A stretch of DNA of 64,000 bases from Plenodomus lindquistii (GCA_025504975.1 JANUWI010000018.1:434001-498000), one strand, 5' to 3'. Positions 1 through 12,472 are shown, counted from the stretch's first letter. Numbers and translations are program-made. The notes: a model not told the origin generated them from the sequence alone.

Positions 1-3000
1 CGGCTGCCTCAGGACAGCGGAGAAACGAAGAGCCTCACGAACGGTAGAGGTTTCGAGATGAAGGTCCTGTTGTTGTACATAGCCAGTCGAGCGCTGGAAG
101 GCAGGATCGAGTGGAGCACCGTTGACAAACATGTCGCCAGTAATGACACCCATGGTAGTACGCTGAGCGAGGGCATCAAGTAGGGTAGTTTTACCCGCAC
201 CAGAAACACCCATTAGAGCAGTCATAGTGCCTGGTTTCACGTATCCAGACACATGATCCAACAGTCGTCTAGGCTCACCCTTGATCTCGATGTCATAGAC
301 GACATTTCTCCACGTGAAGATACCCTTTTGCTCCTCGATAGCACTGACATCACCAGCGCCTTCTTGCTCACCAGCCGTCTCTGCAGCTTGGCCTTCTTCG
401 TCTTTGCCGTCATTAAGAAGGTATGCAGGGACATGACCACGCTGGAAGACCAATCGTTCAGCGGTAGAGGAAGTGGAGGAGTTTACTTCAACAGCGATGA
501 AGTAGGTGACCATGAAGAAGATCAGGAAGCCGCAAAGGATGCCTAGCAATGATTGTTAGAAATTTGGATTGTCGAGGGGAATGAACAACATACCAAAATT
601 GCGCCATACATGGGACCAGCGGTACTCATATGCAACCTCGAGGTAGGTATCACCATCGACAAATGTTTGACCAGCGACCGCACCCACAGTGTTACAAATG
701 AATGAGTTGCCCGTCTGTGTGTAACCTGGACCCGAAGGAACGTACGAATCGCAAGCCCAGGTAACGCCATGGAACTCGTTCGCAAGTAGGATCTCGAAAG
801 CATAGAAGATGGGATTGATCCAGCGAATCCAGCTGAACCATACCTTCATCTCGGGAATTCGAATAACGAAGCCAGTGTAGATAACCAGAGCAAGTACCAA
901 AACACCTGCTCCCGTCATAGCTTGAGAGGCTGTCTGGGTGACTGCAGCGGTTGTGCGGAAAATAGCTGCCATGACGAAGGTCGAAATGTACGTCACTAAG
1001 AAGAACAGGAAGAATTGGCCAGGTTCGTATCGAAGCTGCGCAAGGAAATATAACACGATGTTAAAGACTGTAGCCTGAATGAACTTGACAGGTAGGTCTG
1101 CGACAATACCGGCTATAGCTTCGCAGGCAGGATGATAGAAAGCATACGAGTTGTGCTTTTCCACAATGGGACGCTGAGCGTAGAGACCACTGATTTCGCC
1201 AATAGAGGTGAGTGCGTTGAAGAGAATGGCCAAGAAAAGAATAGAACCGCGGCCCGAGAAGGAAGACGTGCCATCCGAGTGTCCAAAGTAGATTGAACCA
1301 ACGATGAGGGCGACGATGAGGTTGAGACCTGCTTGAGTAGCCGTAGATGCAATGTCGCCGAGGATTCGTTGATAGGCACGTTTAGTACAAAGCTTGACCT
1401 GCATGGGTACGCTGACAAGGTACGGCGACTTTGGGCGTGCGTGTTTGGCCTGCATGAACTGCTTCTGCTCGCGTAGCTGCCGAAGAGTGGAGTGTTCGTT
1501 GACAGGATTCTCTTGTTCGAACTCCTCAATCTCCTCAAGCACTAGCTTGTACTCGGGTGATTCGCGCCAGTACTTCTCAAAGTCCTGGGGAGTACGAGGT
1601 ACTTTATTCTCCATACCCTTCCTCGGCTTTCGTTCGGTCGGGTTCGTGACTGCAGTGAGGAAGTCACCAGCAGTTTGTCGAGGCGGGCAATACCAGCCCT
1701 GTCGTTCGAAATATGCCTTGGCGTCGCCAGCAGGTCCGAAGTAAATCTGTCGTCCTTCATAAAGGACTGCAGCCTTGTCGAAGCAGTCATAGACGCTCTG
1801 GCTGGCTTGGTAGATGGCAACAGCTGCAGCACCACCAGTCAAGTCAGAACCAACTCGCAAAGCTCTGACAAATTTCAGGGCAGTAGCCGAGTCGAGGCCG
1901 CGGGTAGAATTATCCCATGCAGCAAGTGGTGAACCAGCCAACAACATCTCCGCGACGGAAACCCGTTTTCGTTCACCGCCAGACACACCGCGAACGAAAT
2001 CGTTGCCAACCTAGTCAAAATGTCAGGCCACGGCACCAAATCACTTCCTTTGAAGATCTTACCTTTGTATTGTAGGTATGGCTCAGTCCAAGAACTGCCA
2101 TGACAACCTTTGTAATGAAACCGCTGAACTCTTCACGGGACACCCCGCCAGGACGATTAGAAGGTGTTCGTACAGCAGCTGCGAACTCCAGCGTCTGTCC
2201 CACTGTTAAATGAGGAAAATGCTTGTCAACTTCCTGATTATAAACAGTCTCTCCCTTGAACTCCTTCATCATCTTCTTTTGCGGGATCCCATTGTAGTGA
2301 ATGACCGAATCGTCTAGCTCTAGGCTAGTAAGTTCACCAGTCAAGACTTTGAGAAGCGTGGAGCATCCAGAGCCGGGACGACCGAGAACAACGCAAAGCT
2401 CACCAGCCTAACACAGCGTTAGCGTGGTTTCGGAATAGGACTCCTGTGATTAGCCAGGCATACCTTGATAATACCATCGAAAGAGTGCAAGATTTGCTTG
2501 CGTCCTGATCCACCAAAGTACTCTCGGAAGCGCAAAGGTGCCATGGCGAGATCGCTAACAGTCTTCTGCAGTTGTATGGCCTTGCCCGATCCGTAAACGT
2601 TGAGATTCTTGTATACAACAGAGACTTTCTTCATTTCAACGCCTTCGCCCTCAAGTTGCTTCCTGAACATCAGCAAGAATTTGGAAAGGTCGAACTGCTC
2701 GTTTCCCGGGTCCACAGAGGGATCGCCTGGTGATGCCATGCTTATCGTTCGTGAGATCTGTTGTGAAGCTGTCGTCATAGCACGCTGCAAAGCCTTTCGA
2801 CCTTCGGGGTCGATTTCGGATCTCGTGGCTCGCCGAGCCAGTGCATGTCCACCCGTACCGTCGAAGTCTGGATCAGACGAGCTGATGCGCTTCTTCTGTT
2901 GTTTTTGTCCGTTTGATCCATATCGGGTAGATGATCCAGACGAGCTTGAAGAGATGGTTTTCTCGACCGGCTCCAAGGCCACCTCTTCTTCGACATGTTG

Positions 3001-3294
3001 CGAAGGGCTCGTGTGAGGAGCTCCTGAGCCGCTTCCAGTCGAGAGGAAACCTACGCCTTGCCCGGAAGTTGTCTGAGCAGCCTTCTCATCGGCGAAGGAG
3101 TGGGAAGAGAATACTGCTTGGGGGCCGTGAGCATGGCCGTCGGGGAGGTAGGTCTCACGGCCAGATTCAGTACGGTATACTCCATGGACTGGCGTTTGCT
3201 GTCCGAATGCGGTTCCAGAATATGCTTCATTGGTTGCTGTTGGGCGGCTATCTGCCCTCGCAACGTCTCTGCTGTGCGCTTTGTGTTCAGCCAT
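1..3294 (-). CDS. PDR-type (ABCG) full-size ABC transporter, 3' part off the left edge
   Basis: This is a plasma-membrane drug/xenobiotic efflux pump of the fungal pleiotropic drug resistance family. Exons read 3294-2464, 2407-2063, 2010-594 and 542-1; the introns are 51-56 nt with GT-AG ends and matching phases. The first nucleotide-binding domain has the degenerate fungal Walker A GRPGSGCST (Cys for Lys), a full signature VSGGERKRVSVAE and Walker B ending in WDNSTRGLDSA. A first set of membrane helices follows. Exon 4 enters the second nucleotide-binding domain with canonical Walker A GVSGAGKTT and stops at the window edge, so the second signature, second Walker B and second membrane domain are missing. 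The N-terminus (about 190 residues) is Ser-rich and low in complexity. The ATG at 3294 is the first true ATG in frame. The ABCG subfamily is certain; the substrate cannot be told from sequence. Confidence 0.95.
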
Positions 3295-5290
3295 TAGGGG
3301 CGTGGATGACAACAGCAAGAGAAGGTGGGGGAGAGTATGTTAACCTGGTCTCGTTCATGGTGTTTACACTAGGTTATCAAACCTTAACGTATTGTTTGGA
3401 TCAATGCGGTCATACCGTCATGGCATTCGTATCACGGATGCGGCGGACGACCGCCGGTAGTTCAAACGCCAAAACATGGACAACACTACACTAGCCACAA
3501 AGTATGTTCCTCTTTCCGATTGGGGCGTCTTCGGACGCTAGACGAGATAGCTGAGATTCGATGGAGCCCACCTCGATCGTGCACATGCGTTGTTGCTCCA
3601 GATCTCCATCCTCACCGCACAAGCTACTCGGCGCCAAGGGGAAACATTTGGTTGTTGGTGAACATGACCTCATGGCGGCGGGGTCCTGCGGAGTGAAGGA
3701 CTGTTAACAATTCTACGCACGACACGTTCACGCTTTAGCCGACGCCTCATTAGAATGAGTAAGGTCAAGGCCAACATTAAGACGGAATTTGGCCCCGCTC
3801 AACGTACGAACACGGGGGTGACCTTGTTGTATCCAAGCAAGGAATGAGAGATGAGCGATCGGCTGCAATTGCTCAAACATCCACTCAGAACGCGAACATG
3901 TGTTCCGGATCGACGTGGTAGTGGGAGATCATGAAATGATCATCATTTAGCCTGCTCCTACTTCAGAAATAGCTTGATACCGTATTGACTGTTGTTAGCC
4001 GGAAAGCTAGCAGGGGACGGAGCTGGTATTGAACAATCAGTAACCAGAGTTACACAGCCGCCGATGGTATTGAACGATGCAAACCATTAGTCAGAATCTC
4101 ATCAGTCCCTCTCAGCTTTAACCAGCTAACACCAGTCAATACGGTAGATACGAGTCCGCACAAATGCATACCCCATGCTCTTGGACCGAGAATGGACAGT
4201 CATGCTCGCCAAAACTTTCATGTCGGTAGCATAAGAGGGCCAACACCCCCTCGTGCATGATCCACGTCGGTTCATACGCTGTTTTATCTTCGAGGCGCAG
4301 CGCTACACGCAATACGCGATACGCAATACGTGATGACGGACGAGTTTACACTGCAAAGACGACCGGATGTCGCTCTCATCTCCTTCCACGGGCACGAGAA
4401 GTTTTGCCATGAGGTTCCGAAAGGACGTGGCGATCACGGAAGCTGATGTAGAGCTCACCATCGTCCATCATCGGAGGCTGGCAACTCCATCATGTGGCGC
4501 TGGTCCATATGCAATATGACGGAATCTTGTTGAAGCGGGAGCGGCAGTTAATTCGCGGACGCCTAGTGTTTGTCCCGATTTTAGCATTGCCGCGTTCCGA
4601 AGAACTTCGGGCACAGTGCACCGTCATTGAACTTGAATCTTGGATGAGCTGCAGTAGGAAGTAGTAGTAGACGCTTGCAGCGGTTGCAGTGGGTATTTAC
4701 CCTGCAACCAGGTCTAGACCGCGAAGTCGCACTGCAAGACGTGTTCTTGGAATTCGCTAGGCTTGAATGCGGGAAGCAGCCATCGCTGGCATGGGACGTT
4801 CACAATAGATCAGAGAGCGGCCGTTTCAAGAGCGATGTTGTAAAGTCGATTGGTTGCGTACCGCCAACGGCTATGTGGGTGCAGATTGGCAGTTAGCCAT
4901 GGTGAAGTGTGCTGTACTTGGCAAACCTTAAAGTTGCGCGTTACTCGACGAACTGCAGTTGTGCGAAACTGCATTTGTTCCCCACGCGCTGAGTTTGTCG
5001 CAAACCCTTACTCACTGCTGCTGTTGATAGCTTGCAATTATCCACTCTGCAGCGATGCCATGGTAACGTGACCATTGAGTCCTTCCATGTTGCGCACAGC
5101 ACGGAACGCACTAGGTCACTCAACCTGACTGCAAGAGTAACGTGTGACTCTCGCGCACCAGTTTCTGCTCCCAGGGCCTAATGCCATGCAGGAAGCTTCC
5201 TACGCTCCTTTGCTCACAACGAGCTTACACAACCCCCCATCAGACCGCTTGTCGCTTGAAGAGCATATCGAATGCGTGTTTGTGCCCTCT
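3295..5290. other. Intergenic, no gene recognised
   Basis: About 2 kb separate the ABC transporter start from the TIP41 stop. Only short unsupported ORFs occur. A small direct repeat of ACGCAATACG-like units lies near 4306-4332. The first few hundred bases next to 3295 should hold the ABC transporter promoter, but I could not pick out a specific site. Confidence 0.6.
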
Positions 5291-6155
5291 TCATCCGAGT
5301 TTCAATCCCTCCAGGCTCTTCTCAACTACTGGTATGTATTCTGCCAGGCGATTTGGATCTCGCATGGTCGCGAGCACGTCTTCTTTGCGACCAGCTATCC
5401 GTTTCCGTACCTCCTCGTACGTGTCTTCCCTCGCCGTGTACTCTCTAATCACTTCGTTCGCTCCAAACTCGACAAACACTCTTGTGTCGCGTATCCTAAA
5501 GACTACATCATCCAGTCGCATGAAGAAGCGCACCAAAAGGAGCAGCCTCTGCGGCATGACACGTATCTTGCAGGACAACATGGCGATGCCGTTATCTGCG
5601 AGTTCGTCTTCGTAGAGCATGACTTCATCGAAGAAATGAATTGGGTCCGGTCGCTTCAAGAGGGCAAGCGGTATGGGGGAGTCGGTGGGCTGCAAGGCTG
5701 GGGCTTCTGGTGTTGTGCCTTTGTAGTCTGTGCTATAGGACCAGTCGAAGGGCTTGACTACTTCTTTGATGTCCTCGAATTGCTTTTGTCTGTGTGCTTG
5801 TCAGCGCCCTCCTCTCGACGCGCATCCATTCTTGGGCAGCGCACCGGTTCTGCTGCCACTCTTTCGAGTACGAGACCTTGAACATCTTGTCGCCGGTCTT
5901 GTCGACCAGGTCCAGCGCGTCATACGCGTTGAACTCGATGTACCACCCGCTTTTCGCGTGCTCTATGCGTACAAAGTTGTCGCCGAAGATCATCTCTGGG
6001 GGTGTTATGCCCAGCTTCTTCGTCATGTCTTCTATGGGCGCAGCTTTGAGGATAGGCAGCTTGCGCGTGGTGATCTTGAAGCCTTCTTTGGTGAGTGATG
6101 TGTCTGCATGGCCAGGAGCCTGCGTGTCCACCGGTGCGCCGTTTAGCGCCGACAT
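5291..6155 (-). CDS. TIP41: TIP41-like protein (TOR/PP2A pathway regulator)
   Basis: TIP41 proteins bind the TAP42/alpha4 regulator of type 2A phosphatases and act in TOR signalling in the cytoplasm. Exon 1 (6155-5820) carries the family N-terminal block FKITTRKLPILKAAPIE, then PPEMIFGDNFVRIEH. Exon 2 (5782-5291) carries EVVKPFDWSYSTDYKGT, KIRVMPQRLLLLVRFFMRLD and the RIRDTR box, all family hallmarks. The predicted length is about 275 aa, normal for the family. Frames differ between exons, so an intron is required; the best phase-consistent choice is only 37 nt (5819-5783) with a weak GTCGAG donor, so that junction is tentative. The start at 6155 is chosen just ahead of the conserved block; an in-frame upstream ATG at 6209 also exists. 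It is divergent from the Aurora kinase. Confidence 0.92.
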
Positions 6156-6493
6156 TATGTGAAAGGCTTCGAGTCCAGTTTCGTGTACACGCAAATGTAG
6201 CGGAGGCAAGTCCTGGTTGTTCGCGCACTGTGCGCTGCGAGCGTGGCGCGGGGAGAGTGGGGTGGGGGGGAAACCAAGGCTCCGAGCGCCGATGTGTTGC
6301 TATGGGAAACCATGCATGGCGCTTGTTTGTTCATGGCCCGTTTCCGTGCCTTGGTCAACCTCCAACATTCATCTTCAACTCGGTCAGACGCTGGACATCG
6401 GCCAGAAGCAACTAATCCACAGAGTTGTTCCTCTCCACCACGTAGATTTACTCTTTCGTTTACGCCGGCACTTTGCAACCCACCACCGCCACC
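6156..6493. promoter_or_regulatory. Shared divergent promoter, TIP41 / Aurora kinase
   Basis: About 340 bp separate the two start codons, so both promoters and 5' leaders must lie here. There is a G-rich run near 6240-6270. The kinase ATG sits in a strong context, GCCACCATGG, at 6488-6497. No TATA box is obvious. Confidence 0.5.
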
Positions 6494-7798
6494 ATGGACG
6501 TCGCCAACCTCGAAGCCGCCATGGAGCGCATTACCGTCACAGACGAGAATGACGAGCAAATCTCCTCGACAACCACTTATCACAAGACAAAGGTACAACC
6601 TTATGGTGCAGCTGTTGATGGTAGCTGTACTAATACTGCAAAGCCGTCTCTTGCAACAAACGTATCACTAGCAGGCCTCTCTTCGTCGCAATCAGCTGCG
6701 AACCGCATGAAACTGCCCCATCAAATACCACTGCAGAAGCTCGCCACGCAGAATGCAAGCAAAGGTGCCAGTGTCAAAGTCGCCGTCACAGCCACAGCCA
6801 GCCGGCCTTCCGAACAGAACCCCTCTCACCGCCGCACTCTCACCGAATCTGCCATCTACACAACACCTGCTACGCCCAAGCAATGGCACCTTGGCATGTT
6901 CGAAATAGGCAAGCCCCTAGGGAAGGGCAAGTTCGGTCGTGTTTATCTTGCCAAGGAGAAGTCATCTGGCTTTGTCTGCGCCCTCAAGGTGCTGCACAAG
7001 TCTGAGCTCCAGCAGGGCAAGGTCGAGAAGCAAGTTCGGAGAGAGATCGAGATCCAATCGCACCTCACTCACCCCAACATTCTCAAATTGTTTGGCCATT
7101 TCCACGATGCAAAGCGCATTTTCCTCATCCTTGAGTTCGCCGGAAAGGGCGAGCTCTACAAACATCTCCGCCGGGAGCAACGGTTCGCCGAACCAAAAGC
7201 TGCCCAATACGTTGCCCAGATGGCCGCAGCACTCAAGTACCTCCACAAGAAGCATGTCATGCACCGTGACATCAAGCCGGAGAACATCCTTGTGGGCATT
7301 CACGGTGAGATCAAGATTTCCGACTTCGGCTGGTCAGTGCACGCACCCAACAACCGTCGAAACACAATGTGCGGAACTCTCGACTACCTGCCCCCAGAGA
7401 TGCTGAGGGGTGGCGGCAAGGACAACTTCTACTCTGAGAAGGTCGACTTGTGGAGTCTGGGTGTGTTGACATACGAGTTCTTGGTGGGCGAGGCGCCGTT
7501 CGAGGACACACAAGTCATGACACAACGAAAGATTGCACGAGGAGAGTACACAGTGCCCGGTTTCGTCAGCCCGGAAGCTAGGGATCTTATCAAGAGAGTG
7601 AGTCTGAATAATGCAACGATCATAAGCATGTATTGATTTCAATAGCTACTTGTCTTAGACCCTGAGAAGCGCATCGCACTCGAGGACGTCGAGCGCCACC
7701 CATGGATTGTAAAGCACTGCAAAGGCAGTGAGCGAGCCTACGACCGTGCAAGTGGAGGAAAGTTCCGCGCAAGCTCCGAGTCGGATGAAACCTACTAG
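6494..7798 (+). CDS. IPL1: Aurora-type mitotic serine/threonine kinase
   Basis: Aurora/Ipl1 is the catalytic subunit of the chromosomal passenger complex, correcting kinetochore-microtubule attachment. Exon 1 is 6494-7597 and exon 2 is 7646-7798 (48-nt intron); the product is 418 aa. A roughly 130-residue variable N-terminus precedes the kinase domain. Visible features are the glycine loop GKGKFGRVY, the ATP lysine in ALKVL (Lys165), the catalytic loop HRDIKPENIL (Asp259), DFGWSVHAP, and the Aurora-type activation segment NTMCGTLDYLPPEML with the expected activating Thr291. The domain ends in HPWIVKH near the C-terminus. Fungi normally have a single Aurora kinase, so the IPL1/Ark1 assignment is strong. 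The start is chosen from the consensus context; an in-frame ATG at 6473 is less favoured. Confidence 0.96.
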
Positions 7799-8147
7799 AA
7801 TTGAGCCGTTTTGCGTGGAGTACTGGTGTTGATCTATTTGGCGAGTCGTATGTATGCACGGCGCATTGGTGTAATAACTGGAGGAGCCTGTCCCATGGAC
7901 ACTCACATCATCTGGAGTTTTGATCTGCACATGCCGGCGTTCGGGTTCAGGCCGCATATTCATGACTGCAATGCAACATTCTCAAGTTCAAAACCCCGTT
8001 TCTTGAAGTTGCGTGAGCGAAGATGTTGATGTTAGAGGAAGAAGAGAAAATTCTAAACGCCATCGCTATGCCCTCATGGAAATGTTGAAACCCACGCTCA
8101 TCATACACAAGCCTCTTCTAGCCCTCCAATGATGACTCCGATCCTTT
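7799..8147. other. Convergent 3' spacer
   Basis: About 350 bp lie between the stop codons of the Aurora kinase and ATP23, which point at each other. They should hold both 3' UTRs. No gene or repeat is seen. Confidence 0.5.
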
Positions 8148-8873
8148 CTACCGATAGATCTCATCGAAGGGCCTCGTATCCTTGAAACAGCTCTCCCAAA
8201 CCTCATTGACCACTTTCCCCGCATGCCCCTCATCCTTGATGCCCGGTCTCGCCATCATACTCAGCGTCGCCCTCCTCCTCACACAATTCTGCAACTGCTC
8301 GGTAATCCTCCACTGATTTCTCGTAAAGAACTCGCGACTAAACCTGCATTCTCCACTCAGCGTACTCGCCCTTATCTCCAAACACGCCTGATGCCTCAGA
8401 TTCTCGGCCTCGACTTTAAACTTCAAATGATCCCACGCATGCACCATTTCATGCGCCATTGTATCCTCCTGATGCCCTCTATTGCGAAACTTATTCGCAC
8501 ACAGCAGAATGCCATGGTCCAGACTGAACCCCCCACTCTGCTCATTCGTACACATGCGACACAGGATATTGTCTTTGTTCAGATCGCCGCCTAGTTTTGC
8601 AACTTGGTCTTTCAAGAAGGACACGATGGGCGAGTATTGCAAGAGGTATTCCTTGTTGGTCTCGCAGCGCTTGCAGATGGAGTCGGCTTTTATGGAATCC
8701 ATTTCTGAGAAGTAGCCTTGCTCGAGCTCGATTTTGCGGTCGCCAGTCATGCGGCCGAGCATGATGGAGAAGGTGGTGCTCCAGTTGTAGTAGACGGGGT
8801 CGATGGGTTTGGGGGGTGGTGTGGACATTGCGGCGAGGGAGGCGCCGTCGGGGGCGGTTTCGGGGTTGGCCAT
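8148..8873 (-). CDS. ATP23: Mitochondrial inner-membrane metalloprotease ATP23
   Basis: ATP23 is a peptidase of the intermembrane space that processes the mitochondrially encoded Atp6 precursor and helps F1Fo-ATP synthase assembly. It is a single exon of about 241 aa with the zinc-protease motif HEMVH inside DTMAHEMVHAWDHLKF. Other family marks are the Cys-rich segments CKRCETNKEYLL and ILCRMCTNEQSGGF, and the C-terminal ARPGIKDEGHAGKVVNEVWESC-like block with several conserved Cys that form disulfides in this family. The start at 8873 (MANPETAPDG) is the most natural; the frame stays open to an ATG at 8993 and another ATG lies further in. It is divergent from PRO1. Confidence 0.95.
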   Translation of the reverse strand: MANPETAPDGASLAAMSTPPPKPIDPVYYNWSTTFSIMLGRMTGDRKIELEQGYFSEMDSIKADSICKRCETNKEYLLQYSPIVSFLKDQVAKLGGDLNKDNILCRMCTNEQSGGFSLDHGILLCANKFRNRGHQEDTMAHEMVHAWDHLKFKVEAENLRHQACLEIRASTLSGECRFSREFFTRNQWRITEQLQNCVRRRATLSMMARPGIKDEGHAGKVVNEVWESCFKDTRPFDEIYR

Positions 8874-9163
8874 GACGGTGATGGTAGGGCGCGATGCGTG
8901 ATGGTGGTTCCCGTCGCAAAAAGTTGGAGATGGGCGCTGGGCTATCTCGAATTGCGGGAGCCAATCGGCGAAGAGGACGTCGCCGCCTAACATTTTGTAG
9001 GGCCCGAATTGTTCGCGCGGATTCTTGGACTGCTTCCAGTCATGCAGCCCACGACTGTATAAAGGAAGGGCTCATACTCCAAGACAGTCGCCTGTAGCCA
9101 TTGGGACCTGCATGCACACTCACTACTACGTATAGCCTGCGATTACGACACCACACCGGCACA
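8874..9163. promoter_or_regulatory. Shared divergent promoter, ATP23 / PRO1
   Basis: This is a 290-bp gap between start codons. A TATAAA sequence at 9058-9063 lies about 100 bp upstream of the PRO1 ATG in the plus orientation and is a reasonable TATA box for that gene. Nothing comparable was found for ATP23. Confidence 0.45.
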
Positions 9164-10843
9164 ATGGCAGTGCACATGCGCAAGCAGCCCGGGCAGCTCA
9201 CCGTCGTCATCAAACTCGGTAAATGCGCTCACGTACAAGCCCCCATGTCTGGCAGATGAGAGCGTCTAACCAACGACTCCACAGGCACATCGTCCATCGT
9301 CGACGAGAAGACCCACCAGCCGCTCCTCTCCATTCTCTCCCTCATTGTCGAAACTGCGTGTAGCTTGACTGCTGCCGGCCACCATGTAGTCATCGTCTCT
9401 TCAGGCGCCATTGGCGTCGGTCTACGGCGCATGAACCTTCCACGCCGCCCCAAACACCTCCCCAAAGTACAAGCGCTGGCTGCGATTGGACAGTGCAAAC
9501 TCATCTCGCTGTGGGACCAGCTGTTTGGCAATCTCGGACAGCCGATTGCGCAGGTTCTCTTGACGAGGAACGATATCGCGGATCGGACGCAGTATCAGAA
9601 TGCCCAGAATACCTTTATCGAGTTGCTCAGCATGGGCGTCATACCCATCGTCAACGAGAACGATACCTTGGCCGTCTCGGAAATCAAGTTTGGAGACAAC
9701 GACACGCTGAGTGCGATTACGGCTGGCATGGTGCAGGCAGACTACCTGTTTCTAATGACAGACGTGGACTGTCTCTACGACAAGAATCCCAGGACGAATC
9801 CGGATGCGAAGAGCATCAGTGTCGTCGAGGACATTGCAGAGCTGGCGGCTGATGTGAGTTCAGCGGGAAGCGCACTCGGGACTGGTGGCATGAGCACCAA
9901 GATTGTTGCAGCACGACTGGCGACGAGCGCGGGTGTCACAACCGTCATCACAAAGAGCAGTAAGCCAGGAAACATCTCTGCCATCATCGCCCACGCCGAG
10001 AAGCAAAAACCTGCAAAATCTTCGAACCGCAATTCAGTCTCCAACTTCCAAGAAGATGGTGTTCCACTCACACCAGCCGCCTCAAATATGAGCAACTCCA
10101 ACCACGACCTCTCAGCCTCCGCATCCTCACTGCAAGAATCCCATCCAGCACGAACGCCCTCCCCGCAATCAGAAGAGCCGGTCCCACTCCACACCCGCTT
10201 CCTCCCCATCTCCAACCCCATCCGTGACCGCTACTTCTGGATCCTCCACGGCCTCGCGCCCCACGGGACAATCTACATCGATCACGGCGCCTGGGCCGCC
10301 CTCAGCGACAAAGCCGGTCTCCTCCCCGTCGGCATCGTAGACGTAGACGGTCACTTTGCCCAACAAGAAGCCGTCCGCATCTTCGTGGTCAAACGTCTTC
10401 CCACATCCTCAAACTCGCACACAAACTCCCCCAAACACTCCACCTCATCATCACAACAACAAGTCCTCCCATCATCCCAAGCCCCCAACACCCCCAGTGC
10501 AGCGGCGCACGCAATGCACGCACCCATCCCCGTCCGCCACCCGCTCCCGCACTCTTCATCGTATAATTCAATCTCACATACACATTCCCCTGCACACCCG
10601 CCAGCCTACGAACAACACAACCCCGCGCCCTTTGAGATTGGGCGCGCAGTTGTGAATTATAGCGCCACAGAGATCCGGCGCATCAAGGGGTTGCACAGCA
10701 CGCAGATCAGTGAGGCAATAGGATATGCGGACAGCGAGTATGTTGCGCTGAGGGAGAACATTGCGTTTTTCGGAGGCGAGAGGAGTAGGCCTGGGACGCC
10801 GAGTTTGCTCGGGGGAGGCGCAAAGGAGGGAGTTGAGATTTAG
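9164..10843 (+). CDS. PRO1: Glutamate 5-kinase (proline biosynthesis), with PUA domain
   Basis: It phosphorylates glutamate to gamma-glutamyl phosphate, the first step of proline synthesis in the cytosol. Exon 1 is 9164-9218 and exon 2 is 9285-10843 (66-nt intron, phase matched); the product is 537 aa. The amino-acid kinase domain shows VIKLGTSSIVDE at the N-terminus, VSSGAIGVG, the NENDTL substrate loop, SAITAGMVQADYLFLMTDVDCLYD and GTGGMSTKIVAA. A PUA domain follows (GTIYIDHGAWAALSDKAGLLPVGIVDVDG). Yeast Pro1 is about 430 aa; the excess here is a Ser-rich linker near 10020-10190 and a Ser/Pro/His-rich insertion near 10395-10620 inside the PUA domain, after which it resumes with FEIGRAVVNYSATEIRRIKG. 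Confidence 0.96.
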
Positions 10844-12454
10844 TGGAATTGGGGTAGTGGTTCTAGGGAGGAGGTGTTTGATCGATTTTCGTGATAGATG
10901 AGAAATAGGGGACAAAGGGTCTAGAGTACGATGAGTATGAATGGAATTGAAGTTCCAATTTCGAATCAAACTACGCAAACCAGTCCTATCTGGGCGCCAA
11001 AAACTCTGCAAACAGGGTATTCAGGGAACATAGTCTGACCATCCAACAAAATACCGTCGGAGTACATCCACATCCAGGGTATTAAGTTCAATGAGCCTTG
11101 AACTAATAGCATCTACACACACATCGCACAAACACTCCCCTCCCCCACCATTCTCTATTGAATTGCCGTCAATCCTCCAAACCCCATCACATTGAGTATA
11201 GAAACTCAAACTGTAAAAAGGTAGACGATTAACAAGACCCAACTAAAGTATACTGTAAGCAGCGCCGCGCACACAATCCACGCACCCCTCTTCCCTATTT
11301 CCCAAAACTTCACCACCGCCACCCTTCCTTCCAAACTTACTCTATCAAGTACCCAAGTCTAAAGTTCAGAAACTAGACATTCAGCAAACCCAAACATAGA
11401 TACGGGATAAGCAGCAACCCGCAGGAGACACGAGACACATGTCCCTTTTTCTCCATTGGCCACCACCCCTCCCTGATTGAGTCACTCAGTTCAAAGCATA
11501 GAACATAGTTGTTGGAATTGGCTGAAGCAATACCAAACTTGAGTATAGTGTACACATGCGCCCCAGGCTTACTGCATTGTGTAATTCAGCAACGGGGGGT
11601 GGGTGGGTGTTGAAGATGGAACTCGCTAGCATCCATCCGCGCCTGGTACGCATATTGCACCCAGTGTACGCATGTGATGAAACGAAGGGAGCCCAAGGTC
11701 CACGCTTTCTCACGCCGTTGATTACTTCTTGAAGTGAGCAGATTGGGATATGGAAAGTCTTTTCTGGGAGAGGGTTCTTCTCTGATACATGTTGTTTATA
11801 TGGCGTCCGGCGGTATACACGGACGAACCTGCTATTTGGGTCAGGCAGTAGGTGGGTGATTTGTCTGAATGTTCTTTGTGCCTTGTTTGTGGTGTGCACA
11901 GGCGATGGTTTGTTTATGTTGCAGGTTACATTGTATGTTGGAGGAGTCACTGTTTTCTGTCTGCTTTTGGAAAGATGGTAAGGTTGGAGGTATTAAAAGT
12001 AGTGGAGCAGCACTGGATCATGTTTCGGGTTGCTCAGTAAGGCGGGTAATGGGGAAGTTAGTTCTTGACGTCCGCCTTTGGGGATTTGGACTGGTAGCGT
12101 TATATGTGGAGCAAAATCTTGTACAGCATCTTATGATTTGTACTATGAGCGCTAGAGCAGACACTCATTACAGAAGGAAAAGTGATATTAGTTGTGGTAA
12201 GATTCGACAGGATGTTCGTGCTCCAAAAGTAGACATCCCTGGTCTCGATTGCTGCTAAGAAGGTTGCATCAATACCTATTCAAAGTCAAGCTGCACAAGT
12301 CCCTAGCATGTAGATGCCCATCTCACTCAGATTTTCATGGCTTAATAGCAGGTGTCAAAAGTAGCTTCACATAACTCTCGTTCGCAATCCGCTCCTTTCC
12401 AGTCTATGACATACCATAGGTAATTTAAATCCAAAGTTGAAACATTCGAACCGC
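10844..12454. other. Intergenic, no gene recognised
   Basis: This region runs from the PRO1 stop to the target duplication of the hAT element. Short ORFs on both strands (for example 11486-11950 on the minus strand) have no recognisable domain and no codon signature. It becomes AT-richer towards the transposon. Confidence 0.55.
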
Positions 12455-12472
12455 CGCACCAATAGGGTTGTT
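12455..12472. repeat. hAT left end: 8-bp target duplication plus terminal inverted repeat
   Basis: The bases CGCACCAA (12455-12462) are followed by TAGGGTTGTT (12463-12472). The right end of the element has the exact inverse AACAACCCTA followed by the same CGCACCAA. An 8-bp duplication is the signature of hAT insertion. Confidence 0.88.

Noticed and set aside
11486..11950. 154-codon ORF on the minus strand between PRO1 and the hAT element
   Set aside because: No domain, no signal peptide and no splice partners; composition fits chance.
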